The notes under the pieces: model-generated | Seen by the model: only the letters and a program-made list of their open reading frames with translations | Databases searched by the model: none | Told to the model about the DNA's origin: nothing | From: Pelagibacteraceae bacterium AG-447-N18 | GTDB lineage: Bacteria > Pseudomonadota > Alphaproteobacteria > Pelagibacterales > Pelagibacteraceae | NCBI GenBank assembly: GCA_003212275.1 | Contig: QCQE01000001.1 | Coordinates: 1 to 64,000 of the forward strand | Reading direction: 5' to 3' | Length of the DNA: 64,000 nt | Shown here: piece after piece, positions 16,628-26,619 of the stretch | Position numbering within the stretch: position 1 is the first letter of the stretch | How the letters are laid out: every line of letters starts with the position of its first letter | Made by a program: the position numbers and the translations under genes

Positions 16628-17616
16628 TTTACAAAACATTCCAGTTAAAAAAAATCCCAGATCAAGCAATTTTTTATTTATTATATGGAAAAAATGAAGG
16701 TTTAAAAACTGATTGTATTAATCAAATTTTAGAGAAAAATGATGGAAAAGTTTTCAATTATGATGAAAAACAAATTAAAGATGAAACTGAAACATTTTAT
16801 GAAAATATATTATCTGGTTCATTATTTGAAAGAAACAAAGTAATAATAATAAACAGAGCATCTGATAAAATTTTTGAAATTATTCAAGATTTAATTAATA
16901 GAAATACAACAAATATCACTATCATTATAAATGCAGGTCAATTAGAAACTCGATCGAAACTAAGATCTTTTTTTGAAAAAAATGATGATTTGGTTTGTAT
17001 ACCTACATATCCAGATAATAATGATACTTTATCTAAATTAACCACAATTTTTTTCAAAAAAGAAAATATACCTATATCCCAACAAAACATAAATATCATT
17101 GTAGATAAATGTAATGGAGATAGACATAATTTGAATAATGAACTTAATAAAATAAAAAATTATACATTAAGTAAGAAAAAAATTTCATCTCAAGAAATTT
17201 TAAGATTAATCAATTTAAGTGAAAACTTTGAAATATCAGAGCTAATTGATAATTGTTTAGCACAAAATAAAAATAAGATAATAAATATTCTTAATGAAAA
17301 TAATTATAGTGCAGAGGACTCAATAATAATTCTTAGAACCTTTTTATCTAAAACAAAAAGAATTCTAAAACTTGCGATGGAACTTGAAGAAAACAAAGAC
17401 ATAAATAAAACAATAAACTCCGCTAAACCACCTGTCTTTTGGAAAGACAAAGAAATTATAAAAATTCAACTAAATAAATGGAAAACTGAAAAAATTAGAG
17501 AACTAATTAAGAAAATTAACAATGTTGAGTTAGAAATTAAGAAAAATTATAATAATTCAATTCTTATAGTTACAAATTTTATTTTAGAAAAAAGTCGTTC
17601 AGAAATTAATAATTAG
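16624..17616 (+). CDS. holA: DNA polymerase III subunit delta
   Basis: 330-residue clamp-loader subunit that opens the beta sliding clamp. The start is GTG 16624, overlapping the lptE stop by four bases. The AIFYLLYGKNEGLKTDCINQ beginning (family LLYGxDEGLxxE), an Rossmann-like half and the C-terminal collar region (AEDSIIILRTFLSKTKRILKL, KPPVFWKDKEII) are characteristic of HolA. It follows leuS-lptE as in other alphaproteobacteria and converges on parB with an 11-base overlap. Confidence 0.88.
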   Translation: MIYKTFQLKKIPDQAIFYLLYGKNEGLKTDCINQILEKNDGKVFNYDEKQIKDETETFYENILSGSLFERNKVIIINRASDKIFEIIQDLINRNTTNITIIINAGQLETRSKLRSFFEKNDDLVCIPTYPDNNDTLSKLTTIFFKKENIPISQQNINIIVDKCNGDRHNLNNELNKIKNYTLSKKKISSQEILRLINLSENFEISELIDNCLAQNKNKIINILNENNYSAEDSIIILRTFLSKTKRILKLAMELEENKDINKTINSAKPPVFWKDKEIIKIQLNKWKTEKIRELIKKINNVELEIKKNYNNSILIVTNFILEKSRSEINN

Positions 17617-18445
17617 ATTTAATAATATCGATTATTTTGTTTAGTTGTTCAATATCGTGATAAGCAAAAGTAATTGTTCCTTTATTCTTTTTATTATTCT
17701 TAATTGAAACATTTAAACCAATCTTGTCAGAAATCGATCTTTCAAGATTTTGAATGTTTGGATCATTAAATTTTATATTTGAACCTTTTTTCTTTTTAAA
17801 AATTTTAACAAAAGCTTCCGATTGACGAACTGAAAGTTTTTTTTCAATTATTTTTTTAGCAACAAAACTTGCATTTTCGAGCCCAACCAATATTTTTGCA
17901 TGGCCAGCTGAAATTTTTTTTGTTTCTATTAAGTCTAATACATCGCTTGGTAACGTTAATATCCTTAAACAATTTGTTATGTAACTTCTACTTTTTCCAA
18001 TAAATTTTGATACTTTTTCTTGATCATAAGAAAAATCATTTATTAATCTTTGATAACCTTGAGCTTCCTCTAAAGGATTTAGATCATTCCTTTGAACATT
18101 TTCAACAATTGCAAACTCTAAAGATTTTAAATCATCTGCTTCAGTAACAACAACTGGTACTTCATGAAGACCTGCTTTTTGAGCAGCAAGCCATCTTCTT
18201 TCTCCTGCAATAATTTCATACTTTAAATTTTCATCGGATTTCCTTACGATTATTGGCTGAATAATACCCCTCTCCTTAATTGATTTTTCTAGATCGTTTA
18301 AACTTTCCTCGTCAAAAATTTTTCTTGGTTGAAATTTATTCGGATACAACGCACTGATTGATAATTTGTTAGTTGTTTGCTCTACCTTAGTTTCACCAAT
18401 TAGTGATGATAATCCTCTACCTAATCCCTTTTTTATTTTGTTCAC
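17606..18445 (-). CDS. parB: Chromosome-partitioning protein ParB
   Basis: 279-residue CTP-dependent DNA clamp that loads at parS and spreads. The N-terminal GRGLSSLIGE is the ParA-contacting tail. ISALYPNKFQPRKIFDEESL, PIIVRK and YEIIAGERRWLAA form the CTPase/ParB box. A helix-turn-helix region follows (VSKFIGKSRSYITNCLRIL, ISAGHAKILVG), then a C-terminal dimer domain. It lies directly behind parA (abutting) in an rsmG-parA-parB operon. A matching parS site lies inside rsmG at 19821-19836. Confidence 0.96.
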   Translation of the reverse strand: MNKIKKGLGRGLSSLIGETKVEQTTNKLSISALYPNKFQPRKIFDEESLNDLEKSIKERGIIQPIIVRKSDENLKYEIIAGERRWLAAQKAGLHEVPVVVTEADDLKSLEFAIVENVQRNDLNPLEEAQGYQRLINDFSYDQEKVSKFIGKSRSYITNCLRILTLPSDVLDLIETKKISAGHAKILVGLENASFVAKKIIEKKLSVRQSEAFVKIFKKKKGSNIKFNDPNIQNLERSISDKIGLNVSIKNNKKNKGTITFAYHDIEQLNKIIDIIKSNY

Positions 18446-19239
18446 TAAGCTGCACTCCCTATTTGATTTTCTTGGCTTATAAATTCATCTGTAAAACTAT
18501 AATATGATTTGCTACCAGGACAATTTTTATCATATATTAAAACTGGCACTCCATGTGAAGGTGCTTCGGATAATCTTACATTACGTGGGATCACTGTTCG
18601 ATATACCTTTTCCTTAAAATAATTTCTTGCTTCTTGCTCAACCTGAGAAGATAATTTATTTCTCCTATCATACATCGTCAAAAGTATTCCTTGAATTTCT
18701 AATCCAGGGTTTAAATTGATTTTTATTCGATCTATTGTTTTCATGAGTTGGGTTAAACCTTCTAACGCAAAAAATTCTGTCTGAAGGGGGACTAAGAGAG
18801 AGTTTGAGCATACCAGTGCCATCACTGTCAATAAACTTAAAGATGGTGGACAATCTATTAGTATATAATCGTATATTGCTCCAGAATCGTTTAAATAAGC
18901 GGCTAATTTTACCTTTAAAATAAATGCCCTATCACTATCCCCGGCTGTTTCGACCTCCAGACCAGACAAATCGACATTTGAAGTTATCAAATCAAGATTA
19001 TCAAATTTTGTTTTTTTAATTACCTCTGAGATAGACTTTGTTCCATTTAAAATACCATAAATAGTTTCGTCTGATTTTTCTGAATTAGATAAACCAAGAC
19101 CAGTTGTTGCATTCCCTTGTGGATCTAGGTCAATAACTAGAATTTTTTTTCCTTGTTGTGTCAGCGCAGAGGCAAGGTTAATTACAGTGGTTGTTTTTCC
19201 AACCCCACCCTTCTGATTTATAATTGAAATAATTTTCAT
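18445..19239 (-). CDS. parA: Chromosome-partitioning ATPase ParA
   Basis: 264-residue deviant-Walker ATPase that moves ParB-parS complexes over the nucleoid. MKIISIINQKGGVGKTTTVINL carries the KGGVGKTT P-loop with the signature lysine; IDLDPQGNATTG and ILIDCPPSLSLLTV are the other ATP motifs. ATG 19239 is preferred over the TTG one codon upstream: rsmG's TGA overlaps it as TGATG, giving translational coupling. Segregation of the nearby origin is the expected job. Confidence 0.96.
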   Translation of the reverse strand: MKIISIINQKGGVGKTTTVINLASALTQQGKKILVIDLDPQGNATTGLGLSNSEKSDETIYGILNGTKSISEVIKKTKFDNLDLITSNVDLSGLEVETAGDSDRAFILKVKLAAYLNDSGAIYDYILIDCPPSLSLLTVMALVCSNSLLVPLQTEFFALEGLTQLMKTIDRIKINLNPGLEIQGILLTMYDRRNKLSSQVEQEARNYFKEKVYRTVIPRNVRLSEAPSHGVPVLIYDKNCPGSKSYYSFTDEFISQENQIGSAA

Positions 19240-19883
19240 CAAATTTTTTTTTTCATATTTTTTATATTTAACAAAAATGAATCTTTGTTTGTTAAACTTT
19301 TTTTTTCCTCATAGTCTAAATCCCAAATTTTAAGAGTTTCATTTAAAATTTTTCTCCCACTTTTGCCCATGAATAAAATAATATTTTTATATTTCCGAAA
19401 ATTTTTTTGAATTAAATCAAGAATTATTGGCATTGGTTTAAAAGCTCTGGACATAATCGTTCCAGTTTCAATATCTCTAAGTTTAAAGATATCTTTTTGT
19501 ATTATTTCAGTGTTTAATTCCAATTTTTCAGAAACATCTTTTAAAAAAACACATTTATGATGACTTTTTTCGTAAAGTTTTATTTTCATGCTATTTTTTA
19601 ATTTCTTCATTAAGATTGCTATTATTAGTCCAGGAATTCCACCCCCTGAACCTAAATCAGAGGTTGTATTTGAGTTTAAATCAACAAAATCAATTATTTG
19701 CGCTGAATCAACAATATGTCTTTGCCTTATAACCCCTTGATCAGAGTTTTTTCTACTAATTATGTTAATTTCCTCATTTTTTTTTTTAATCATGCTTATA
19801 AAATTTTCAAGCTCATTACAAGTTTCACGTGAAACTTCAAATTTTGTAATTTTAGAGTAATTTTTAGAAATTATCGAATCCAT
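19239..19883 (-). CDS. rsmG: 16S rRNA (guanine-N7) methyltransferase RsmG (GidB)
   Basis: SAM-dependent methyltransferase modifying G527 (E. coli numbering) of 16S rRNA. 214 residues. SAM-binding motif SDLGSGGGIPGLIIAI; IISRKNSDQGVIRQRHIVDS and SRAFKP are family blocks. The 5' part of the coding sequence contains a perfect parS palindrome, translated as EVSRETC. One-base overlaps with mnmG upstream (TAATG) and parA downstream place it in the mnmE-mnmG-rsmG-parA-parB block. Confidence 0.95.
   Translation of the reverse strand: MDSIISKNYSKITKFEVSRETCNELENFISMIKKKNEEINIISRKNSDQGVIRQRHIVDSAQIIDFVDLNSNTTSDLGSGGGIPGLIIAILMKKLKNSMKIKLYEKSHHKCVFLKDVSEKLELNTEIIQKDIFKLRDIETGTIMSRAFKPMPIILDLIQKNFRKYKNIILFMGKSGRKILNETLKIWDLDYEEKKSLTNKDSFLLNIKNMKKKI
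19821..19836. promoter_or_regulatory. parS centromere-like site
   Basis: AGTTTCACGTGAAACT is a perfect 16-base palindrome containing GTTTCACGTGAAAC, the near-universal bacterial parS core bound by ParB. It lies within the 5' coding part of rsmG, about 0.6 kb before parA and about 11 kb from the predicted origin. I saw no second copy in the window. Confidence 0.92.
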
Positions 19884-21754
19884 TAAGCTATATGCTTAAT
19901 AGACTTTCTTTTTACGTGTGACAACAAAATATATACTGCAGCTGGAGTAATTCCATCTATTCGTAAAGCTTGTCCCATGGTTTTTGGCCTTATTTCCTTA
20001 AATTTAGCCTTTACCTCGTTTGATAAACCAGAAAATTGATCATAATCAATATTATCAGGTATAATTAGATTCTCATCTCTTTTGAAAGCTAGAATATCTG
20101 CATTTTGTTTCTTTAAATACCCCCTATAGTGAGAATTAATTTCTATCTGCTCATCTATTTCAGAGCCAAAATTCTTGATTTCAGGCCAAATACTACGTAT
20201 TTTAGTCATATTAGCATCCTTTTGGGCTAAAATTTCATCTGCAGACCTTAAAATACCATCTTTCGCAATTTTTATGCCGTATTTTTGAGCTTTTGTTGGA
20301 GAAATACTCAAACTAGACATTTGAAGTGAAATTTCACTCATTTTTACGAATTTATCCTCAAATTTAAATTTTCTTTCATCAGATATTAAACCGATTTTAA
20401 TCCCTTTGTTAGTAAGTCTCAAATCAGCGTTATCTGCTCTTAGACTTAATCTGTACTCAGCTCTTGATGTAAACATTCTATAAGGCTCTGCTACACCCTT
20501 TGTAACTAAATCATCTATCATTACTCCAATATAAGCATCTGACCTATCAAGAATGAAAGGTTCTTTGCCCAGGAATGACAATGCTGCATTTACACCAGCT
20601 ATAAGTCCCTGGGCTGCAGCTTCTTCATATCCTGTGGTTCCATTAATTTGGCCAGCTAGATATAAATTTTTAATTTTTTTAGTTTCTAGAGTTAAAAAAA
20701 GTTCCCTTGGATCTATGTAGTCATATTCTATAGCATATCCTGGTCTAATCATTTTTACATCTTCTAAACCATTGATATTATTGAGTATTTCGGCTTGTAC
20801 TACCTCAGGTAGTGAATTTGATATGCCATTTGGATAAATTGTGTGATCATCAAGCCCTTCGGGCTCTAAAAATATTTGATGTCTTGTCTTCTCGGCAAAC
20901 TTAACTACTTTATCTTCTATCGAAGGACAATATCTAGGACCTACTCCTTGAATGCTACCGGAATACATCGCACTCTTAGATAAATTCTTTTCTATAATCT
21001 TATGTACCTTTTCGTTTGTATAAGTCATAGAGCACGAGACTTGTTTATTCGAAGTAGATTTCGTTAAAAATGAGAAGAAGTACGGATTTTCATCGGCTGC
21101 TTGTTTTTCTAAATTTTTGAAATTTATTGTCCTTGCATCAAGTCTTGGTGGAGTACCTGTTTTTAATCTTCCTATTTTAAATTTATATTTTTCTAATTGT
21201 TCACTTAAACCAGTGCTAGGTTTTTCATTATATCTACCTGCAGGAGTGCGCTCATCACCAATATGGATCAATCCATTTAAAAAAGTACCAGTTGTTAAAA
21301 TTATTTTACTACACTTTATCTTATTACCTTTTAATGTTAAAAAGCCGTTTATTGCATTATTTGAAAAAATAAACTTTACTACTGGATCAGAAAAAATGAT
21401 TAAATTACAATAGTTTACAAGTTTTTCTTGCATAAATTTCTTATATAAGCTTCTATCAGATTGTGTTCTGGGACCTCTCACGGCTGGTCCTCTGCTTCTA
21501 TTTAACAACCTAAATTGTATTCCTGATTTGTCTGCAATCTCTCCCATAACGCCATCTAATGCATCTATTTCTCTCACTAAATGACCTTTACCTAAACCAC
21601 CAATTGCAGGATTACACGACATCTCGCCAATAGTATTTTTATCGTGAGTAAAAAGACCAGTATTCACACCTAGGCGAGCTGAAGCAGCGGCAGCCTCACA
21701 ACCAGCATGGCCGCCTCCAATTACAACAACATCAAATGAAAATTCATTTTTCAT
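19883..21754 (-). CDS. mnmG: tRNA uridine-5-carboxymethylaminomethyl enzyme MnmG (GidA)
   Basis: 623-residue FAD enzyme that, with MnmE, installs the (carboxymethyl)aminomethyl group on U34 of certain tRNAs. The N-terminal dinucleotide fold [52 protein letters not shown] and the FAD-binding [15 protein letters not shown] plus [17 protein letters not shown] are all present. The C-terminal helical domain includes [17 protein letters not shown]. Normal length. Partner gene mnmE is 39 bases upstream, and rsmG overlaps downstream. Confidence 0.97.
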   Translation of the reverse strand: MKNEFSFDVVVIGGGHAGCEAAAASARLGVNTGLFTHDKNTIGEMSCNPAIGGLGKGHLVREIDALDGVMGEIADKSGIQFRLLNRSRGPAVRGPRTQSDRSLYKKFMQEKLVNYCNLIIFSDPVVKFIFSNNAINGFLTLKGNKIKCSKIILTTGTFLNGLIHIGDERTPAGRYNEKPSTGLSEQLEKYKFKIGRLKTGTPPRLDARTINFKNLEKQAADENPYFFSFLTKSTSNKQVSCSMTYTNEKVHKIIEKNLSKSAMYSGSIQGVGPRYCPSIEDKVVKFAEKTRHQIFLEPEGLDDHTIYPNGISNSLPEVVQAEILNNINGLEDVKMIRPGYAIEYDYIDPRELFLTLETKKIKNLYLAGQINGTTGYEEAAAQGLIAGVNAALSFLGKEPFILDRSDAYIGVMIDDLVTKGVAEPYRMFTSRAEYRLSLRADNADLRLTNKGIKIGLISDERKFKFEDKFVKMSEISLQMSSLSISPTKAQKYGIKIAKDGILRSADEILAQKDANMTKIRSIWPEIKNFGSEIDEQIEINSHYRGYLKKQNADILAFKRDENLIIPDNIDYDQFSGLSNEVKAKFKEIRPKTMGQALRIDGITPAAVYILLSHVKRKSIKHIA

Positions 21755-21793
21755 GGTGTAAATTTATATTTGAAAAAAAATTTTACAAGGTTC

Positions 21794-23125
21794 TTATTTT
21801 CCAATGCAAAAATCATTGAAAATACTGCCTAATACTTCCTCTACATCGACCTTTCCAACAATCATGCCTAAATGTCTTGTAGCTAACCTCAAATCTTCAG
21901 CAGCTTTATCGAAATCCTTTTTATCATTTTTTTCTAAAAAATTTCTTAAATTATCTGAACACTGAACTAAGTGTTGTCTGTGTCTTTCTCTAGTAATGAA
22001 TATATCCTCATTTATAATAAATTTTGTTTTTAACCTGTCTTTGATTTTTAAAATTAATTTATCTAAGTTTAGGTTCTCCTTTAATGAAATTAAAACATGA
22101 TCTAACTTTGTTACCTCTGTGTCTAATTCACCCTGAATAAGATCTGACTTATTTACAACTAAAATTGCATTATCTTTTAATAAATCATTCAAAAAACCCT
22201 TTAAATCAATGCTTTCTGCATCTACTACCACTAATTTCAAATCAGCATTTTCTGCCCTATCTAAAGATAATTTTATCCCTTTTTTCTCAATTTCATTTTT
22301 AGAATTTCTAATACCTGCTGTGTCTGAAATAATAACAGGATAGCCATCAATATTTAAACGTGTTTCAATTACATCTCTTGTAGTTCCTGCAATTTCGGAA
22401 ACTATTGCTACATCTCTATTCGATAAATTATTTAATAATGAGGATTTACCAGCATTTGTTGGACCGACAATAGCAATTTTAAAACCTTCACGTATTATTT
22501 CACCTACTTTTTGATCATCTAAAATCTTTTCAATTTGATTTAAAACTTCTATTGAATTTTTTTTAATTTTCTGAATATTTTCATCGGGTAAATCCTCTTC
22601 TGGAAAGTCTATTTTTGCTTCAACAAAGGATAAAATTTTTAATAACTTTTCTCTTAAATTATCAAATTTTTCAGCTGATTTTCCTTTCATGGTTTTCACA
22701 GCTTGCAATCTTTGTATTTCAGTTTCTGCTGAAATTAAATCAGCTATACTTTCAGCTTTAAGCAAATTAATTTTGCCATTTTGAAAAGCTGTCTTAGTAA
22801 ATTCCCCTGGTTCAGCTAATCTAAAATTTTCTATTTTAGACAATTCGTTTTGAATTGCAAAAACGATCGCTTTCCCTCCATGAACATGAATTTCAACCAT
22901 ATCTTCGCCTGTATAGCTCTCAGGACCCGGAAACCAAATAATTATGCCTTCATCAATAAGTTCAGAATTGTTGATATTGTTAATTTTCCGAAGAGAAGCA
23001 ACTCTAGGTGAAGGGACGGGTTTTCCTGTAAGTAAAGTAATTGCTTTAGATGCATTTGATCCTGAAATTCTAATGATAGCAACTCCAGAGATGCCTGGTC
23101 CCGACGATAAAGCATAGATTGTCAT
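21794..23125 (-). CDS. mnmE: tRNA modification GTPase MnmE (TrmE)
   Basis: 443-residue potassium-activated GTPase, partner of MnmG in wobble-uridine modification. An N-terminal folate-binding domain (TIYALSSGPGISGVAIIRISG; GGKAIVFAI) is followed by a helical domain into which a G domain is inserted: VGPTNAGKSSLLN (G1), IAGTTRDV (G2), SDTAGIR (G3), NKSD (G4). It ends CIGK, the conserved C-terminal motif whose Cys is required for modification. First gene of the mnmE-mnmG-rsmG-parAB block. Confidence 0.97.
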   Translation of the reverse strand: MTIYALSSGPGISGVAIIRISGSNASKAITLLTGKPVPSPRVASLRKINNINNSELIDEGIIIWFPGPESYTGEDMVEIHVHGGKAIVFAIQNELSKIENFRLAEPGEFTKTAFQNGKINLLKAESIADLISAETEIQRLQAVKTMKGKSAEKFDNLREKLLKILSFVEAKIDFPEEDLPDENIQKIKKNSIEVLNQIEKILDDQKVGEIIREGFKIAIVGPTNAGKSSLLNNLSNRDVAIVSEIAGTTRDVIETRLNIDGYPVIISDTAGIRNSKNEIEKKGIKLSLDRAENADLKLVVVDAESIDLKGFLNDLLKDNAILVVNKSDLIQGELDTEVTKLDHVLISLKENLNLDKLILKIKDRLKTKFIINEDIFITRERHRQHLVQCSDNLRNFLEKNDKKDFDKAAEDLRLATRHLGMIVGKVDVEEVLGSIFNDFCIGK

Positions 23126-23170
23126 ATTTAAATTATAATTACTTAATCTAAATATTAAAATTAAATATTT

Positions 23171-24853
23171 CTACTTAACAATCCCTTCAAGCGCCTCAAA
23201 AAAACTCTTTGAATAATCTTCGGTATTAAATAACGGACTTTTTATTGCATCAATAAATATGGAATTTCTTATATTGATATAATCATCAGTATTATTTATT
23301 AAATTAGTAACTTTTTGAACATAATCATCCTCATCTTTGGCAATTAATTGCTCCATATTTAGATTTTTATTTATCGACTCCCCACATCTGGAATTAAAAT
23401 TATATCCGGCCATTGTTATTACGGGAACACCCATCCAGATAGCTTCAAATGATGTAGTTACGCCATTATAAGGGAATGTATCAAGTGCAATATCAATAAG
23501 ATTGTAATTGTCTAAATGATCTTTAAATTTTTCTGCTCTATCTAAAAATTTAACTGATTCCAGTACGCCATCTTTTTGAAATAACTCTTTTAGTCTTTTT
23601 GTTGCAAGTCTTTTTGATGATGTTTTTAAAACTAGTTGGGAGTTATTTATTTTTTTCAAAATTTTTGACCAGGTAGAAACGACGCTTGGGTTTATTTTAT
23701 CAAAATTATTAAATGAACCAAAAGTAAAATATTTATTTTTAACAAATGGGGGAGGGTTTTCTTCTCTTTCAAAATCATAACCACAATGCGAGTTCCAGAT
23801 TTTAGGCAAGTATATTACATTTTCACTATAATATTTCTCTTCACCTGAATGAATTAAATTTGGATCTGAAATTATATAATCCATATTTTTTAATCCTGTG
23901 GTGTTACAATATCCCATCCATATAATTTGATTTTTAGCCATCCTGTTTTTAAACAATTCTAAACGTTGTGATGAGGTGTAACCCATTAAATCAATGATAA
24001 TATCTAATTTCAGTTTTCTCGCTTGATTTACTGCATCTATATTATTCAGTTTTGAGATGTTAATTGTTTTGTCAACTAAGTGCTTAAAATTTTCTGTTAA
24101 TTGGTCTTCTTTTGGATTACTTAATAGCAAAAAAATTTCAAATTTGCCTTTATCATAATTTGAAAGAATTGTTTTTAAAAAATAAGTAATGGAATGACCT
24201 TGAATTATATCTGAGGACAAAAAACCTAACCTAATTTTTGAACCAGATGTTTGTGAAATTTCTATTAATTGATTTTGTGGAATTTTGTATAAATTTTCAT
24301 CTACAAATCTACCATAATTATAAAAATCAGACTGACTCCACTCTTTATCAAAACATCGCCAATAACCATAATTACATAAATCAATAACATTAAATTTTTT
24401 AGTTTCTATAACTCTACTAAAATGAAAAATTAATTTTTTTGCATCATTTAATCTTCGATAAACCATAGCCATCGCCAAATTAACCGGTCTATGATTTATA
24501 CAATATTTTTCTGATGTCTTATAGAATTCAAGAATTTCAGAAAAATCAAACTCATAATCTTTATCTAAATCAATTAAAAAAACACTATGTGTTATAAAAT
24601 TTGCAAGAGCATCTATGGCATGAATAGTATTTTTTTCTTTTAAATATCCAAATTTAAAATCTTTGATTGCTGAATTAAGAGTTTCTTTATTTTTATTATT
24701 GTATGCATTCTTGCTCAAACCCAACAAATTACACAAAAAAGCTGATCGTTCCTCTTCTATAGTCGATGAAGTAATTTCAAATACCACCTTAGAATATTGT
24801 CTACTTTTAAATAATTCTGTAGCTTTTATCTCTAATTGTTGGATAGATTCCAT
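23171..24853 (-). CDS. SPINDLY/OGT-like glycosyltransferase (family 41), copy 1
   Basis: 560 residues. The N-terminal about 200 residues are helical and TPR-like. The C-terminal part matches the Glyco_transf_41 (O-GlcNAc transferase/SPINDLY) catalytic region: IRLGFLSSDIIQGHSITYFL, IIIDLMGYTSSQRLELF, QIIWMGYCNTTGLKNMDYII, and DIALDTFPYNGVTTSFEAIW followed by MGVPVITMAG and SRCGES. Such enzymes glycosylate Ser/Thr of proteins; in bacteria targets include flagellin or surface proteins, unknown here. It is a tandem paralogue of the next gene. The pair is inserted between rho and mnmE. Confidence 0.82.
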   Translation of the reverse strand: MESIQQLEIKATELFKSRQYSKVVFEITSSTIEEERSAFLCNLLGLSKNAYNNKNKETLNSAIKDFKFGYLKEKNTIHAIDALANFITHSVFLIDLDKDYEFDFSEILEFYKTSEKYCINHRPVNLAMAMVYRRLNDAKKLIFHFSRVIETKKFNVIDLCNYGYWRCFDKEWSQSDFYNYGRFVDENLYKIPQNQLIEISQTSGSKIRLGFLSSDIIQGHSITYFLKTILSNYDKGKFEIFLLLSNPKEDQLTENFKHLVDKTINISKLNNIDAVNQARKLKLDIIIDLMGYTSSQRLELFKNRMAKNQIIWMGYCNTTGLKNMDYIISDPNLIHSGEEKYYSENVIYLPKIWNSHCGYDFEREENPPPFVKNKYFTFGSFNNFDKINPSVVSTWSKILKKINNSQLVLKTSSKRLATKRLKELFQKDGVLESVKFLDRAEKFKDHLDNYNLIDIALDTFPYNGVTTSFEAIWMGVPVITMAGYNFNSRCGESINKNLNMEQLIAKDEDDYVQKVTNLINNTDDYINIRNSIFIDAIKSPLFNTEDYSKSFFEALEGIVK

Positions 24854-24930
24854 GGGTAAACTTAGACAGACATCTTCATCAAATTAAACATGAGTATTAT
24901 ATAATCAATTGGATATTTAATAAAAGTTTA

Positions 24931-26610
24931 TTATTTAATTATTTCCCTTAGTGAACTAAAGAAATTTTCTGAAAATCTTTTTCCATCAAATAACGGACTT
25001 TTAATTGCATTTAGAAATAGAGATTTTCTTATATTCAAAAATTTATCTCTTTCATGAGATAAACTCACAGCTTTATCGACATATTCTTTTTCATCTTTAG
25101 CAATTAAATATTCCATATTTAAATTTTTATTTATAGATTCTCCACATCTAGAATTAAAATTATATCCCGCCATGGTCAAAACAGGTACGCCCATCCATAT
25201 AGCTTCAAAGGATGTGGTAACACCGTTATATGGAAATGTGTCTAGTGCTATATCAATTTTTTTGTACAAATTTAAATGGTCCTCCAAATTGTCAATCTTT
25301 CGATAGAAAATTACTGAGTCTATTACACCACTTTTTTTGAACGCTTCTTGAATTCTATACAATTTTCTTCTTTTATTTGCACATTTTATAATTAATTTAG
25401 AGCCTTTATTTTTTTTTAAAATGTTTGACCAACAATCAATCACATTTTCGTTTATTTTAGCAGGATTGTTAAATGAGCCAAAGGTTATATAATTATTCTT
25501 TATTAGAGGTGGTGGATTTTCTTTTCTATCAAAATCAAATCCACAATGACAGTTCCATATTTCTGGTAAGTATAAAATTTTTTCAATATAATATTTTTCC
25601 TCGTTTTTGAGAACAAGATTGGGATCGGTAATAATATAATCCATATTTTTTAATCCAGATGTATTACAATAACCCATCCATATTACTTGTTTTTTCGCAA
25701 TTCTATTTTTATAAAACTCTATTCTATTTCGTGATGTGTAGCCCATTATATCAATCATAATATCAAGGTTGTGTTGTCTTATGATATTAAAAGCTTCAAG
25801 ATCGTTGAGTTTTCCAACGTTAATTGTTTTAGATACCAAATTAGCTATTTCTTCAGATGTATTATCTTCCTCAATTTGATTGATAAATAAGATTATTTCA
25901 AATTCATCTTGATTATAATTTTTTAATACAGTTTTTAAAAAATAAGTCACCGAATGAGCATTTTTTATATCAGATGACAAAAAACCTATTTTTATTTTTA
26001 TATTTTCTTTATAAGATAATTTAACTACTTTTTCTTGAGGATATATTCTCAAATTTTCATCCACAAACTTACCATATTTGAAAAAATCTGATTGTCTCCA
26101 GCTACTATCAAAACATCTCCAGTATCCGTAATTACATAAATCTTGAACAACGAATTCTTTAGATCTTATTATTTTCTCAAGATGAAATACCATTTCCTTA
26201 TAGTCACTAAGTCTCGAATACATCATTGTCATTGCGATGTTAATTTGTCTTCGATCCTTAAAAGGTTCAGGCAATACTTCATAAAAACTTATTATTTCTT
26301 CAAAATCTACATCAACTTTCTCAAAATCGCTCAAAATTGAACTTGCGACAACTAAGTTAGTCAAAGCGTTAAAGCCATTTTCACTGGTTTTTTCTTTAAG
26401 GTATCCTTTCTTAAAATCATTAACCGCTAATTGTACTTGATCTTTTTTTTTTTTGTTTAGCGAAATCCTGCTTATACCCAGTAAAACAAATAACCCTGCA
26501 TTTCTCTCCTCTTCTTTAGTTTTGGTAGTTATTTGAGAGATTATTTCAGAATATTTTTTTTTTTTATATAAATCTTGAAGTTCTAATTCTAAATTTTTCG
26601 CTGATACCAT
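24931..26610 (-). CDS. SPINDLY/OGT-like glycosyltransferase (family 41), copy 2
   Basis: 559 residues, nearly the same length and layout as copy 1, 77 bases away. Shared blocks include IGFLSSDIKNAHSVTYFLK, WMGYCNTSGLKNMDYIITDP, NCHCGFDFDRKENPPP, DIALDTFPYNGVTTSFEAIW and YNFNSRCGESINKNLNME. The N-terminal TPR-like parts are more diverged than the catalytic parts, consistent with duplication followed by change in target binding. It is ten bases downstream of rho. The acceptor is unknown; protein O-glycosylation is inferred from the family. Confidence 0.82.
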   Translation of the reverse strand: MVSAKNLELELQDLYKKKKYSEIISQITTKTKEEERNAGLFVLLGISRISLNKKKKDQVQLAVNDFKKGYLKEKTSENGFNALTNLVVASSILSDFEKVDVDFEEIISFYEVLPEPFKDRRQINIAMTMMYSRLSDYKEMVFHLEKIIRSKEFVVQDLCNYGYWRCFDSSWRQSDFFKYGKFVDENLRIYPQEKVVKLSYKENIKIKIGFLSSDIKNAHSVTYFLKTVLKNYNQDEFEIILFINQIEEDNTSEEIANLVSKTINVGKLNDLEAFNIIRQHNLDIMIDIMGYTSRNRIEFYKNRIAKKQVIWMGYCNTSGLKNMDYIITDPNLVLKNEEKYYIEKILYLPEIWNCHCGFDFDRKENPPPLIKNNYITFGSFNNPAKINENVIDCWSNILKKNKGSKLIIKCANKRRKLYRIQEAFKKSGVIDSVIFYRKIDNLEDHLNLYKKIDIALDTFPYNGVTTSFEAIWMGVPVLTMAGYNFNSRCGESINKNLNMEYLIAKDEKEYVDKAVSLSHERDKFLNIRKSLFLNAIKSPLFDGKRFSENFFSSLREIIK

Positions 26611-26619
26611 TACATGTAT

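Noticed and set aside
21117-21413. Plus-strand open frame inside mnmG
   Set aside because: Fully antisense to conserved mnmG coding sequence; composition of a shadow frame.
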